A stretch of 64,000 bases of DNA, taken from positions 19,485,522 through 19,549,521 of the forward strand of contig NC_133790.1 in assembly GCF_003597395.2 (NCBI RefSeq), in the 5' to 3' direction. A model generated the notes under the pieces. The model searched no databases. It saw only the letters and a list, made by a program, of their open reading frames with translations, and was not told the origin of the DNA. The stretch is from Chelonoidis abingdonii (lineage: Eukaryota > Chordata > Testudines > Testudinidae). This document shows positions 1 through 10,740 of this stretch, in pieces. The stretch's first letter is position 1, and each line of letters starts with the position of its first letter. Both the position numbers and the translations under genes were made by a program.

Positions 1-16
1 AGTACAAGTGAATGAA

Positions 17-38
17 GGGGGGTGGGGGTGGGGGTGGG
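17..38 (+). other. Potential G-quadruplex tract
   Basis: Runs of 6, 5, 5 and 3 G separated by single T bases satisfy the simple four-run G-quadruplex pattern. No gene is placed next to it. Confidence 0.5.
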
Positions 39-730
39 AATTGTTGTGAACCGGACGCCTGCCTGCTGTTTAACCAGACTGCGCCCTGAACAGCCATCAC
101 CTGAGCAGCTTTTGGTGACATGAGCTGGATTTGAGCCCCCTGATCTACTCCATCATTGGAGACCATTCTTTCCCTGCACTATCGCTGCAGGAAATGCACC
201 CAGCAGTTCATCCAGGGCTCACTCGAATAGCTGAGTTTGCTGAAGCAAGAGATGAAGCTTGGTACCTGCTGTCTTGTCTTGGATGCACAGAACAGAGCTG
301 CTGTTTCACCAGTGCACACATCTCAGGAACCAGGCTGTAGATGAGATGTCTCTTTCCCAGCCTCCTCCAGCCCCCTGTGCAAATTAATCTGCAATTTCTT
401 TAATGCTAGGGATGCTGATCCTAGAGCTCATAAACTGACCCCAGCCCCTGGGTGCCTCCAGATCCCAGCACAGCCTGTAGCCACAAGTATTCACCGTAGG
501 ATCTGGCATAATGAAGCTAACTCTGTTTCCAAAGGACCGCTCCGCAAGTCCTTTCAGGCACTTGGTTATCAAGCGGCGATATTGCTCTTGCCAGCCGCCG
601 TGGGAATGTTTTCTTCAGTGTTAACGCACGTTCTCCACAGGCCCGGAAACATTCTCTGCAGGCAACCACAACATCGTTACGTCCCAGTGAAATGAGGATG
701 AATCATATTGGCACGATGCGCAGCCTCGGT

Positions 731-737
731 ATAAATC
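731..737 (+). promoter_or_regulatory. Isolated TATA-like box
   Basis: GGTATAAATC lies 45-75 bp upstream of a moderately GC-rich stretch and about 50 bp downstream of a CRE-like TTACGTCC. No coding region could be attached to it. Confidence 0.2.
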
Positions 738-3189
738 AACCGCCCTGGAGGCGAGGCAGGCTGGGGCTTGCTTTTCTTGTGCCTGCGTCGCAATCCTGGC
801 CTTCAGCTGCTGAGTCTGGACTTCTCAGGTCTTAGGACAGCCAGTGTTATCACCTCAGACATGGGGGGGGGCACAGTGGCTTAAAGCCCTGTGCCTGCTC
901 AAGGAGAGAGGGGAATGGATCATCTACCCACTGCTCTGTATTCAGTGAATGCAATGCACAGGCATGGTGGCTGATTGACAGCCCTGGAGACATGGGCTGT
1001 AGCAGGGACATCTTTCTTGCCCCAGCCCTGCCAGGGTGCTTCAATCCTGATCTGGAGGGAGTCACCCCTCAGAGAGTGGGTGAGAGTGGAGCCATGTCCA
1101 GGGTCTGCTCAGTCTTTGGTCTGCCTGCCGGAGCGCTAGGCCAGTGGCTGTTGTCTGTAAAGCAAGGCCTCTGACCACTTGGAATTGAGAGCAGCAGCTC
1201 ACTCCAAGTGGGCCATGGAATCGCCGTTCCTCAGACTATTGGCACAAACCTCCAACCATTGCCAACCTGGGCTGGATTGGACAAGTGACCTGCATCCGTG
1301 TCCCCGTCCCCGGGGCGCCTTGTTACTGGGGTGACCAGGCCGACCAGGCCCCTTTCTCAGTGTGAGGAGGGAGTGCTTCCTGCGCCTAATGGGTTCCTCT
1401 ACAATTCTCACACCCCTCTCGGTTCCGCTGCCTCCCTGACTATGGCACCTCAGTGTCCTTCACTGTTTCATGCCCTGTGGCTCTGGGAAGTGGCGCTTCT
1501 GGGGTGAGGTGAAACCCCCAGGCATCAAGGGACTGGAGAGGGAGCTTCTGTCAAGCGTTGTCTCATTCTGCTGGCCACCAGCAGGGCCGGGAAGGGAAGG
1601 GATCCCAACCTGGGACTGAATGTCTTTCTAAAAGATCTGCTCCAGGGATTATTTTGGGGTTGTTCCCTGGCATGGGTTATGCAGGAGGCCAGACAGGTCC
1701 CTTCTGCCCTGGGAATCTGTGCAGCTCTGCACAGGCAGCAGGGGACCAGATAAGTGGAGGGTGGATTTGCTTTTTTCCACTGCCAGGAAATTGGATTCCT
1801 GTCTCCAGCAGCCACTGACTTGATGGTCCCCTGGTCTGATCTAGTTCGGCAGGGCCGTTGTAAATCTCTTCCCACCTCTTATGGCCTGATGACATCTAGC
1901 AAAGCCTAATCCCTCCAAAGCAGCGAACTCCCTCTGGCATTCTTACTAGGGTGGCATAGCAAGAGCGGAGCGCAGGCTTGGGTTTGCACAGTCCCATCGG
2001 CAGCCCTCAGCCAGCCAGTCCCTCCCTGGGGTATGTGGACAAGGCTGGGGGGAGGTTCAGTGTGTGTTAAAGGCTGGTTAGCCCTTTCTCTCCCCTGAAG
2101 ACAGAGTCCTGATCAGTGGGTCTTGACTGACAGGCAGGGATTTCCTGCCGGGGTGCTCTCCTTTGGGGCTCCCTTCCGAACACCTGCCAAAGGCCGTTGC
2201 TGGCAGGAAGGCATCTGGACAGCCAGTGCAGACGTGATCATCTCCCCACCCGCACTTTGTATCTTGTTGCCACATCAGCGTCCCCTCCCTCCCGGGGCCC
2301 AGCCCGACCGTCGTCCTCGCGTAGCTGGGGAGGTTTGTCTGGACCCAGCGCCTTGTTCGCCTGCAAGGAGACAGGGCTAATAACTCCCCCTTAGCTTTAT
2401 GCTGCTCTCCAATGGCTATGAATTATTGACAGGCTGGGAGGCTCGTTCACTCCAGCAGCCCTGCGTTCGCTGCCCTTGGTGGAGAGGGCCGGGGCCTGCC
2501 TGCGTGCACTACTGAAAGAGCACAGAGGGGCGTGTTAGTTTAGACACTAAGAATAACCAGGCAGAAAACCCCAGCTTCCCGATCGATTGCAGCAGGACTG
2601 CAGAGCCGCGCTGCAGGGGAAATTGTTCTTGGCTCCTTTCTCTCTTCCCACTCTGGGCTCTGGAAACGCACAGAAGGGGCTCTGACCAGCTATCCCACAC
2701 AACAGGAGCCAAGCTAAACAGGAGGTCGCTACATCCAGCCCTCCCCACCCACAACTGGGAAACTTGAACTGAACATGTCCCTTCTTTCTGGCTCCCATTC
2801 TCCACCCCCAACCTGAGGGGCAGGGGATGGATCTCTCAGGCTGCTCCCTGGGCTCATTGATTTTCATTGTGTGGCATTGGAGGATGGAGCTCAAAGCCGG
2901 GGTGGTACCCAGCCGTCCCCCTCCCCTTGTGTGCACCTGTCGCTCCAGGCCTGTCCTGTGCATGATTCATGCCAGCTGAGTGCTCAGAGGAAGCTTCCTT
3001 TGCCAGTAAAAGCTTTTTCTACCTAAAGAGAGAGATGTCCTGCAATTAGCAAGGTAGTGGGAGATGGGGGCAGGGGTGCTGCCCGGCTTTTCCTTCCCTC
3101 CTCTGCTCCTCCTGGATTCTCTGCAGTGGAGAGCTCGTTCTGAGTTAACAACCTGTGAACTCCTTTCACTAGAGTGTCCAGTCTCGTGA

Positions 3190-3845
3190 ACATCCTCCTA
3201 AAATTTTTCTTCTTTACCTGAGTATAAATGATAAAAGCAGTGATCTTGGAAATATAAAATTTCTTTTTATGACATGCTTATTACACACTATTTATTACTT
3301 TATCGTTACAGTATTTTTATTACATTATGAAAACGGCAAGACTCTTCCAAGATCTCACTTTCGTAGCTTGTATCTCTTTGAATAAGTCTGTTATAAGACC
3401 AGGCTCCTATGTTTCATCAAGGAGTATCAGATATGAAACAGCATGAAGGTATTTAAGAAGCCAACTCAAATCATTCCTCCTATACAAGCATTCAGGTCTT
3501 GGGCAGTCCAGGCAAATAACTCAAGTTACAACAAAGCTTAAACTTGTTCTTCATAATAATTTTAAAAACAACACTAGCTGCCTATTTAATTTTAAAAACA
3601 GCAAAAAAATCCACCTCCCCTTCCATTTCTTACAAGTCTTGAAGTTTAAATCTCCCCAGTGTGATAGATATGTTTGTTTTGATCTGTTTAGCTCTTGGAA
3701 GTCCAGGGGCTCTGGGCTGCTGGCCACGTGCTTCTCGGGGTCCCTAAGGACAGCTCTGTCCGCCATTAAGGAATTTCTACCCCAAGAACCCCCTGTAACA
3801 TTTTGCAACCCCCCAGGGGTTCACAACCCCCAGTTTGGGAACCAC
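3190..3845. repeat. Probable hAT-related repeat (right end visible)
   Basis: The right end, AGTTTGGGAACCACTC at about 3830-3845, matches the terminal pattern of hAT elements. The AT-rich body from about 3190 differs in composition from its surroundings. The left terminus is unclear. Confidence 0.4.
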
Positions 3846-5377
3846 TCTCCTATAACCCTAGGTGCAAAGGGGGCTCAGCATTGGGAGGATGGTAAGTGGA
3901 CAATGGCTGCCAGCTGTCTGGCATGGGTATAAGGGCGTGGTGGGTGGGTGGGGACAGTACCTGAGAGCTGGAAGTGTGAAGGACGGTGATACCTTGAGAC
4001 ACCACGTTGCTGGGTACATTCTAGCTATGCTGGGTTAGGCTGAAATGCTCCAGAAGCAGAGAGCCCGTTTGGGATCTCAAAGCTGTACGAGCAGAGTGCC
4101 CCCGTTTAGCTCAGCGGAGTGTCTGTGGGTTTGCAGGGGGTAACTGGGCTCAGAATCTGGTCCAGCCCCCGTGGAGAGAATGAAAATGTTCTGTCTTGCT
4201 CTCCAGTGACCGCTGCGGTGGTCAAGTGAGGCACAGCACTGAGCTGCAGCAGCAGGGGCCTTGGCCACGGGAAAACGCCGTGATGCGACCATGGAAGCAG
4301 ACAGAGAAGCCCTCTGCTAAGAGTGCCACAAAACACCCCCTCTGGAGTCAAGCCGGAGAGCAATGCGACTGTGCTGTGACAGCTTGAGCATGTGCCATGC
4401 GTGGACCTGCGTCTGCCCCCGGTGCCCAGGCCTCTGGTGATCTCTGTGCAGATCATGACGCCAACTCCAGGGACCACATGTGCCCAGTCAGTTCAGTGGA
4501 GTTACAGCAGCTGTGTCTGTTCACTGCAGTGGCCCATGTCACCTCCACTGGGATGGTGTCAAGACTGGAGGGTTTTTTTCAGATTGAATAACTGAATTAG
4601 CTGACAGGTCCCTGACTCCAGGGCCCTGCCACTTTCAGATGATGTGCAGATACCCACTTGTGGCCGAGCATTAAAGCAACAGGTCTTGTGTGGCACGTGC
4701 ATTGGTGCTCACATGCCCATAAGGAAATCCCTGGATATTGACTCCTGCTATGGTGGGAGGACCAGTCTAGGACCACCTCCGCTGCATCACCGAGCACAAG
4801 ACTCAGCCATGCCTGTGCATGAATGAATGCAGCTCTCAGACTGCAGCTCGGCCTGTTGGGGTGCACCAAGCAACTGGGCCTACAAACCCACCCCCAGCAA
4901 ACAGCTGAGGAGCAGGGGGGGCTTTTTCTGGGGCTCCCCAGGACTCCAGCAGTGGAGTAATGTAGCAGCAGCTTAGTTGCAAAGTGCCCTGTTGAGGGGG
5001 TGGGGGTTGGGGCTGTTGAGAGAAGACTGAATGCAGGCTGTGCAGTGCCTGCTAGTGCGCTTTTGGGGTGTGGGTGTCCTGAATAGGGGACTGTGCAGCT
5101 GGAGAAGCAGCTGCCCAGTGAAATATCTGTTTAGAACCAGAGACTGAAAACCCCGTCCCTGTTGCAGGTGTGTCCTGCTGGCAGGCTGACATGGAATGAG
5201 GCTACGGGAGAACAGCCCGCTGTCGCGGATCCATAGGTCCAGGGCGGACCCCCTCAGCGTGCCTGCCCCCTTCCACGAGGGTACGTCACTTGGCTTCACT
5301 GCCTCCTTGGACTGAACTGCAGCGTCTTCAGCGCCCTGCTCCATCCTGGGAGCTCCCTTCAGCGAGTCCACCTGAGA

Positions 5378-5952
5378 GAGGCTTGTACCCCCAAAGGGAG
5401 CAATATACCCCCACTTCCCTTAGGCGGGAGTGACTCTTAGGCAGGGTTGTAGAAGCAGGAAGTGGGTGGGGGAGTTTATTAGATGTCTGGAACACAGTAG
5501 AGAAAGTCTTTGGTTAGCGCAGAGGACAGAAAGTTACAGCATGGCCGTCTTGGTCAGCCTAGAGCTCAGACCCCTCTGACCCCTCCCTTGTCCTAGTTCA
5601 CAAGAGTCTCCAGCTTCCAGCAGCCCACATGTAACACCGGTGCCTGTCCCCTCCTCTGCCCTGTTCTCCAACTGGTCAAACCAGCTGGCTTCCCATGGAG
5701 TCTTGGCCATCCAGGGTCGTTAGTTGCTAGGTGCCAAATGTCCAGGCAATTGGAGTGGCCATTGTCTTCTCAGACTCTCCACGGTTTGGGGGCCCAGGCC
5801 CTAGACAGGTAGGCATCAGTCACTCCTGGATCTCTGGGTCTCTGCAAAGACCTTTTCCCGCAACCTAGTTAACCAGGCAGCACATAGGGGGAAACTGAGG
5901 CACATACTGTCTATTCATACAAAATATTACAGAAAATGCCCACTCTGTCACA
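5378..5952 (-). mobile_element. Probable solo LTR of an endogenous retrovirus
   Basis: Read on the minus strand it begins TGTGACAGAGTGGG and carries AATAAA (plus-strand TTTATT at 5475-5480) near its far end. The start resembles turtle retroviral LTRs I know. No coding region follows, so it looks solo. The distal boundary and target duplication are not clear. Confidence 0.5.
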
Positions 5953-7391
5953 CCAGCCTCAGTTGTTAGCTAACTGCGTGATGTTACTGCAGCATCAGAG
6001 AGTCCGAATTGCAGGTTTAAAGTGGCTGGGACTTGGGAAAGTGGCTGTAAAAATGGCATTTGCCGGAGGCTAATTCTCTGGCTGGTGAGTGGCAGAGGGG
6101 GAGAATCCCTCATTTGGGACTGAAGAAACAATTAATTACACAATCTCTTGCTGCTGAGGCAATAAAACCCTTTCTCTTCTCTCTCTTTTCTTTTTTGATA
6201 GCCAGCAGCAAAAATGAAAACTAACAAGAGCCAGCAGCCCTTGGTGAGCTGATAAACCCTTCCCTTCAAAGTCAGCTGCAGCATCCGCCATTCCCAGGTC
6301 ATCCCATGCTGGTATCGCTTCTCAACAGCCCAACAGGAAGCGCATGTCAGCGTAACTGACAGAGATGCGTCCTGAACTGATGATGAACGTGGGAGGACAC
6401 GGGGGCATCGACAGGGTGAGGTGAGATGCTGATGAATGTCAATCATCTCGTTTGCCCTCTGTGTGGAGGACGGCTGCGCGGTGGAGTGGCACAGCCCCAA
6501 AGGGCCAGGCATGGGGTTGGTGCAAAGAGGAGGCTGAATGCTGATGAAAGGGGTCGGTCGGTCTGTGTCTCTCAAACAGCAGGTTGGGTGGTTCTAGCTC
6601 CAACCAAATAAACCAGCTTTATAGGAAAAAACCTGCCTCTTTTCTCTGCCGAACAGGTGACTCTGAGGGAAGCCCCCTTGGTTTAACTCCCCCTGGATCA
6701 TGGCTGCGGACGGGCTGGCATGCAGCAGGTAGTGCACTGCCAATCCCAGTCAGGAGCCAGCCTCACAATCTGCTTGGAGCAGCAGGACCTGAAGTCCCGA
6801 GGGCCTGACTTTCAGAGGGGCTGAGTATCCCCAATACCAGGTGAAGTCAGCTGGAGATGTGGGGGTTGGGCCCCAAAGCAGGACGCTAAAGAAACACTCT
6901 GCTAGCTCTGAGAGGCAGCTGCTGTTAGCCACCTGCTCAGATGGGACATGCTAAATGCAGTTGATGAAAGGGGAGATTTTGGGAATTTAGGCACCTGACA
7001 CTCATTGAAAGTTAGGCACTGTCCAGCCCTCTGTACCACTGGAAACCTTGCCCAGCATGACCAGCTGTTCGCCAGACAGGCTGGGTACACTCTCCTGGGC
7101 AGTGAGCGAGCGGGGCTAAATGAGTCTGGCTGAAACCGCTGAGCTGGATTTTATGGATTGCAGCTTTGGGTCCCCAGTTCCAAACAGCATTGTCTGGTCA
7201 CTGCAGGCTGAGCCCACCCAGGAGTGCCAAGAATCCAGCAGCAATAACAAGTGCGCGAAGGGCTCTCTGGAGGGGTAAATCTCCCCCTCTGAGGGTAATT
7301 TCACAGGCTTTGATGGCTTCTGCAGGCGCACACATCTCTCCCTCTCCCTGCAAAGCCTGGAATGTTTATTCCATAAGTGTGTGTGGCCGCG

Positions 7392-7562
7392 AGTTGCCTG
7401 GTGTAGCTGTGTCAGTCCCAGGATAGGAGATGAGGTGGGTGAGGGAATATCTTTTACTGGATTTTATTGCTTGCGAGAGAGGCCAGCTTCACTGGACAGC
7501 TTCTCTCTCTCATCAATAGAAGTTGGTCCAATAAAAGCTATTACCTCACCCGCCTTGTCACG
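7392..7562 (+). repeat. Dispersed repeat copy A (AATATCTTTTACTGGA family)
   Basis: It shares GTCAGTCCCAGGATA, GGTGAG and ATATCTTTTACTGG with a second copy at 8140-8265. The family is common in turtle DNA; its class is not evident from this sequence. Confidence 0.5.
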
Positions 7563-8139
7563 CTAAGTAGCCATCAGGGCTCATTCGCTTCTGCCCCTGA
7601 GAGCTTCCCCAGCAGTGTGGTTGCTTCCCTGCCTTTAGAATCTCAACGCCAGCTGAGAGCACCAGTTCTTGAGAGATGCACAAGCACACCCTCATTTCCT
7701 GCCCACCCAAAGCAGCACCCCTAGGCCCAGCACCTATAAGGGGTGTTGTCCATGGGCTAGGGATAGGAATGCAATTACAGGTATGTCTCCAGATGATGCG
7801 GGGGGGGGGAGGGGGGAGCAGATTGTCAGTGTGGGTGTTGGCAACAAAAATCCATCAGCTGACTAGCGCTTGGCGGGGGTAGGGAGGGGCTACTCCATTT
7901 CTAGTGTGGTTGGTTAGGTGGGTTAGCAGAGGTCAGCCTCTAACTCGCCACTCACATGTGCAATTACCTCACGTGTGTCTCAGCTGCAGACAGATGCTGA
8001 GACAAGACAATCAATGATCAGGTTTTTCTCATGCCAGGCCAGTCCCCCTTCAGGTTTCTGATCAGATTTTTGGAGCAACTGGGGAAGCACAAGACTGAGC
8101 AGTGATTTTTCTTGGGCTTGCTCCATTGGCTCCTAGGTC

Positions 8140-8265
8140 TGTTATGCAGGGTAGTTGTAGCCATGTCAGTCCCAGTATATTAGAGAGACAGGGGGCGGGG
8201 GGTGAGCTAATATCTTTTACTGGGGAGACAGACAAGCTCAGGTATTGGGCAGGTTTCCTTTCACC
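8140..8265 (+). repeat. Dispersed repeat copy B (AATATCTTTTACTGGA family)
   Basis: Second copy of the repeat at 7392-7562, in the same orientation and about 750 bp away, sharing the GTCAGTCCCAG and ATATCTTTTACTGG blocks. Confidence 0.5.
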
Positions 8266-8316
8266 CTGTAGGTCAGATACAGAGTGATGACTGTCACCTG
8301 CCAGCACACACTAAGG

Positions 8317-8832
8317 CAGGGGTGGGCAAATTGTGGCCTGCGAGCTGTTTTAAGCCGGCTTGTGAGCTGCACCATGGGGCTTGGCCCCACGCCAACGCTT
8401 TGGCTGGGGCACTGGGTTGGGAGCTGCACCACACGGCTCTCGGAAGCTGCAACATAGCCCTGCTCTGGCTCCTACGTGCTCCAATGGGAGCTGCAGGCGC
8501 AGTGCCTGCAGATGGGGCAGTGTGCAGAGCCACCTGGCTGTGCCTCTACTCGAGAGCTGGAGTAGGGACATGCCGCTGCTTCTGGGAGCCGCTTGAGGTA
8601 AGTGCTGCTCGGAACCTGCACCCTCTGCCCAGCCCTGATCCCCCTCCTGCTCTCCAAACCCCTCGCTCTCAGTTTGGAGCACCCTTCTGCACCCCAAACC
8701 TTTCATCCCAGCTCCACCCCAGAGCCCTCACCCCCTCCTGCACCCTAACTCCAATTTTGTGAGCATTCATGGCCCCCCACACAATTTCTACTCCCCGGTG
8801 TGGCTCTTGGGCACAAAAGTTTTCCTACCCCG
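8317..8832 (+). mobile_element. Non-autonomous hAT-type element
   Basis: It begins CAGGGGTGGGCAAATTGTGG and ends with the degenerate complement (TTTTCCTACCCC), the usual hAT terminus. The GC-rich body is related to the element at 12466-12895: both share CTCTGATCCCCCTCCTGC-like and CATTCATGGCC blocks. No transposase is present. Confidence 0.65.
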
Positions 8833-9495
8833 ATCTAAAGCCCAGTGAGTGTCTCTGCTGTTTCATTGCTCTTGTTCTCCTCCTTTCTCTTTATTTTTGG
8901 CTCCACTTGTGCCTGGACCCCTCCTAGGAATCCCCCCCACCACAAGTTTACTGGAATGAGCATAGCTTGGTTGTTTGTTTAGCATTGAAATCAACAAATG
9001 CTAAAAAAAACACCCGCCCCCCCACAAGTTCCCTGGAGGGATGGCATCCTGTCCCCCTTGCCCCCCAGCCCTCCTTAGCACCCTGTTGCTAGGCCTGGCC
9101 AGGGCATAACCCTCGCAGCCTATCAATGGGGTGTGAGAGTTTTACTTACATGGCTGTGCCTGCACCATTCAGTCAGAGCCCCAGGGCCTCTGCACAGGCC
9201 TCTAGATCCTTTGTTAGAGGTTTCTAGAGGGCCAGAACTAGTGCTAGACACAAGCAGACTAAGCAGTTGCTTAGAGCCCTAACAGCTTAAGGGGCCCCCT
9301 TATTTTTGTGTGTGTGAGGCCCATCTACTCCTCGGGCACATTTGTTGTGTCTAACTCGCCCAGCCAAGGGACAGAAGTGGGGTGTCAGTCCAGTAAGCTC
9401 ACGGAAACGTGCTGGCCCTAGAAGGGGCTATCTTAGCACTGGCCTGGTCTGTAGGCAGGGCACTTGCTGTGTGGAGAGGGGGTGATACTCTAGGG

Positions 9496-9794
9496 CAGGG
9501 GTCAGCAACCTTTCAGAAGTGGTGGGCTGAGTCTTCATTTATCTGCTATAATTTAAGGTTTTTCGGGCCAGTCATACATGTCAATGTTTTCAGAAGGTCT
9601 CATTCTATAAGTCTATAATCTATAACTAAACTATTGTTGTATGTAAATAAGTTTTTTTTTTAAATGCTTCATTTAAAATTAAAGTGAAATGCAGAGCCCC
9701 CTGGACCATAGCCAAGACTTGGGCAGTGTGAGTGCCGCTGAAAATCAGCTCAGGTGCTGCCTTTGGCACAGGTGCCATAGGTTGCCTACCCCTG
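9496..9794 (+). mobile_element. Non-autonomous hAT-type element with target duplication
   Basis: The inverted ends CAGGGGTCAGCAACC and GGTTGCCTACCCCTG bound a 299-bp body. The flanks CTCTAGGG (9488-9495) and CTCTAGGA (9795-9802) match at 7 of 8 bases, the 8-bp duplication expected for hAT insertion. Confidence 0.8.
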
Positions 9795-10159
9795 CTCTAG
9801 GATATCCTGCGGTGTCCCCGTTTACCAAGAAGACCACACCTCTGTGCAAAGCAACAGCTCCCACCAGTGTGGGGGACATGCAGCCAGAGAGGGGCTGGCT
9901 GTGCCCCCCGTTCAGAATAAGGCAGATCCTTGGTATGTCTCTCGGTCTGGCTCAGGGGCTCAGGAAGGGCGTAAGCCCCTTGGAAAGCCGTGGCTTGGGG
10001 TAGTGCTGATGGGCACGGGCCCCAGCCTAGCTGCAGCACTGACTGGCTTTGCTGCAGCCATGCTGTGGGCAGAGCAGGCACGTCGGACCCAGGAGTCCTG
10101 GTGGCCAGGCTGCAGCTCTAATCACTGGGCACCATTGCCAGGTGTCTACCCTGCAGTAG

Positions 10160-10740
10160 CCCGATGCTCTAGTGGCCCCTGAGCGGAGGCTGGAGCTTGC
10201 TGGGCTCCCCTGCGCCATGTGCCCCCCGAGCTGCGCCCCACCACCCGGAGCGGGAGCAGGGCCGGGGCTTGCTGGACCGCCATGCGCCCCCCGAGCTGCG
10301 CCCCCCGCCCGGCCCCGCGGTGGGTGCAGGTGGGCAGGGCCCGTCGCGGGAGGCGAGCGAGGGGTTAAGCGCAGCCCGGCTCCCGGCGCTGAATATTTAA
10401 GAGCCGCGAGCAGGCGGCAGCGCAGCCCCGGGTTCCCCTTGCGCCCCGGACGGCCGAGGCTGGGCGCGAGCCGCAGAGCGCGCGGTGGCCCCGGGCAGCA
10501 GCCGGCCGGACGATGCAGCGCCTGGCGCTAACTTTCCTGGCTTTGCCGCTGATGCTCCGCGCCGCTCCGGGAGGTGAGCAGCCCCCAGCCCGGGCAGGCT
10601 CCAGGGACCGGCCCCGGCTCTCGCCGAGCGGCTGCAGCCGGGCCGGGGGGACTTGTCTGGGGCAGGACCGAGCGAGCCCCTGGGGATCTGGCCGGGTTGT
10701 CTGGTGACTGCGGCGCTCTGCCCCTCCAGCGCCCCGGGAA
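10160..10740 (+). promoter_or_regulatory. CpG-rich promoter region around CA15 exon 1
   Basis: The stretch is visibly rich in C+G and CpG compared with the flanks and spans the start codon. A TATA-like TATTTAAG lies at 10394-10401 in GAATATTTAAG, about 112 bp before the ATG, which would place a start site near 10425-10430. Promoter role is inferred from composition and position. Confidence 0.65.
10513..10573 (+). CDS. CA15: CA15 exon 1 (coding part): signal peptide
   Basis: The ATG at 10513 opens [20 protein letters not shown], a typical secretory leader with a Leu-rich core. The donor GTGAGC follows at 10574 and splits codon 21 after its first base. An in-frame ATG also exists at codon 14, but only the first gives a full leader. 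The exon lies in a CpG-rich block with a TATA-like box about 115 bp upstream. Confidence 0.88.

Larger units (their letters stand above)
1..5377. other. Upstream intergenic DNA, no gene recognised
   Basis: Only short open frames occur and none shows a familiar domain. Notable items are a G-run cluster at 17-38, a TATA-like element at 731-737, and the right end of a hAT-like repeat near 3845. Confidence 0.5.
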
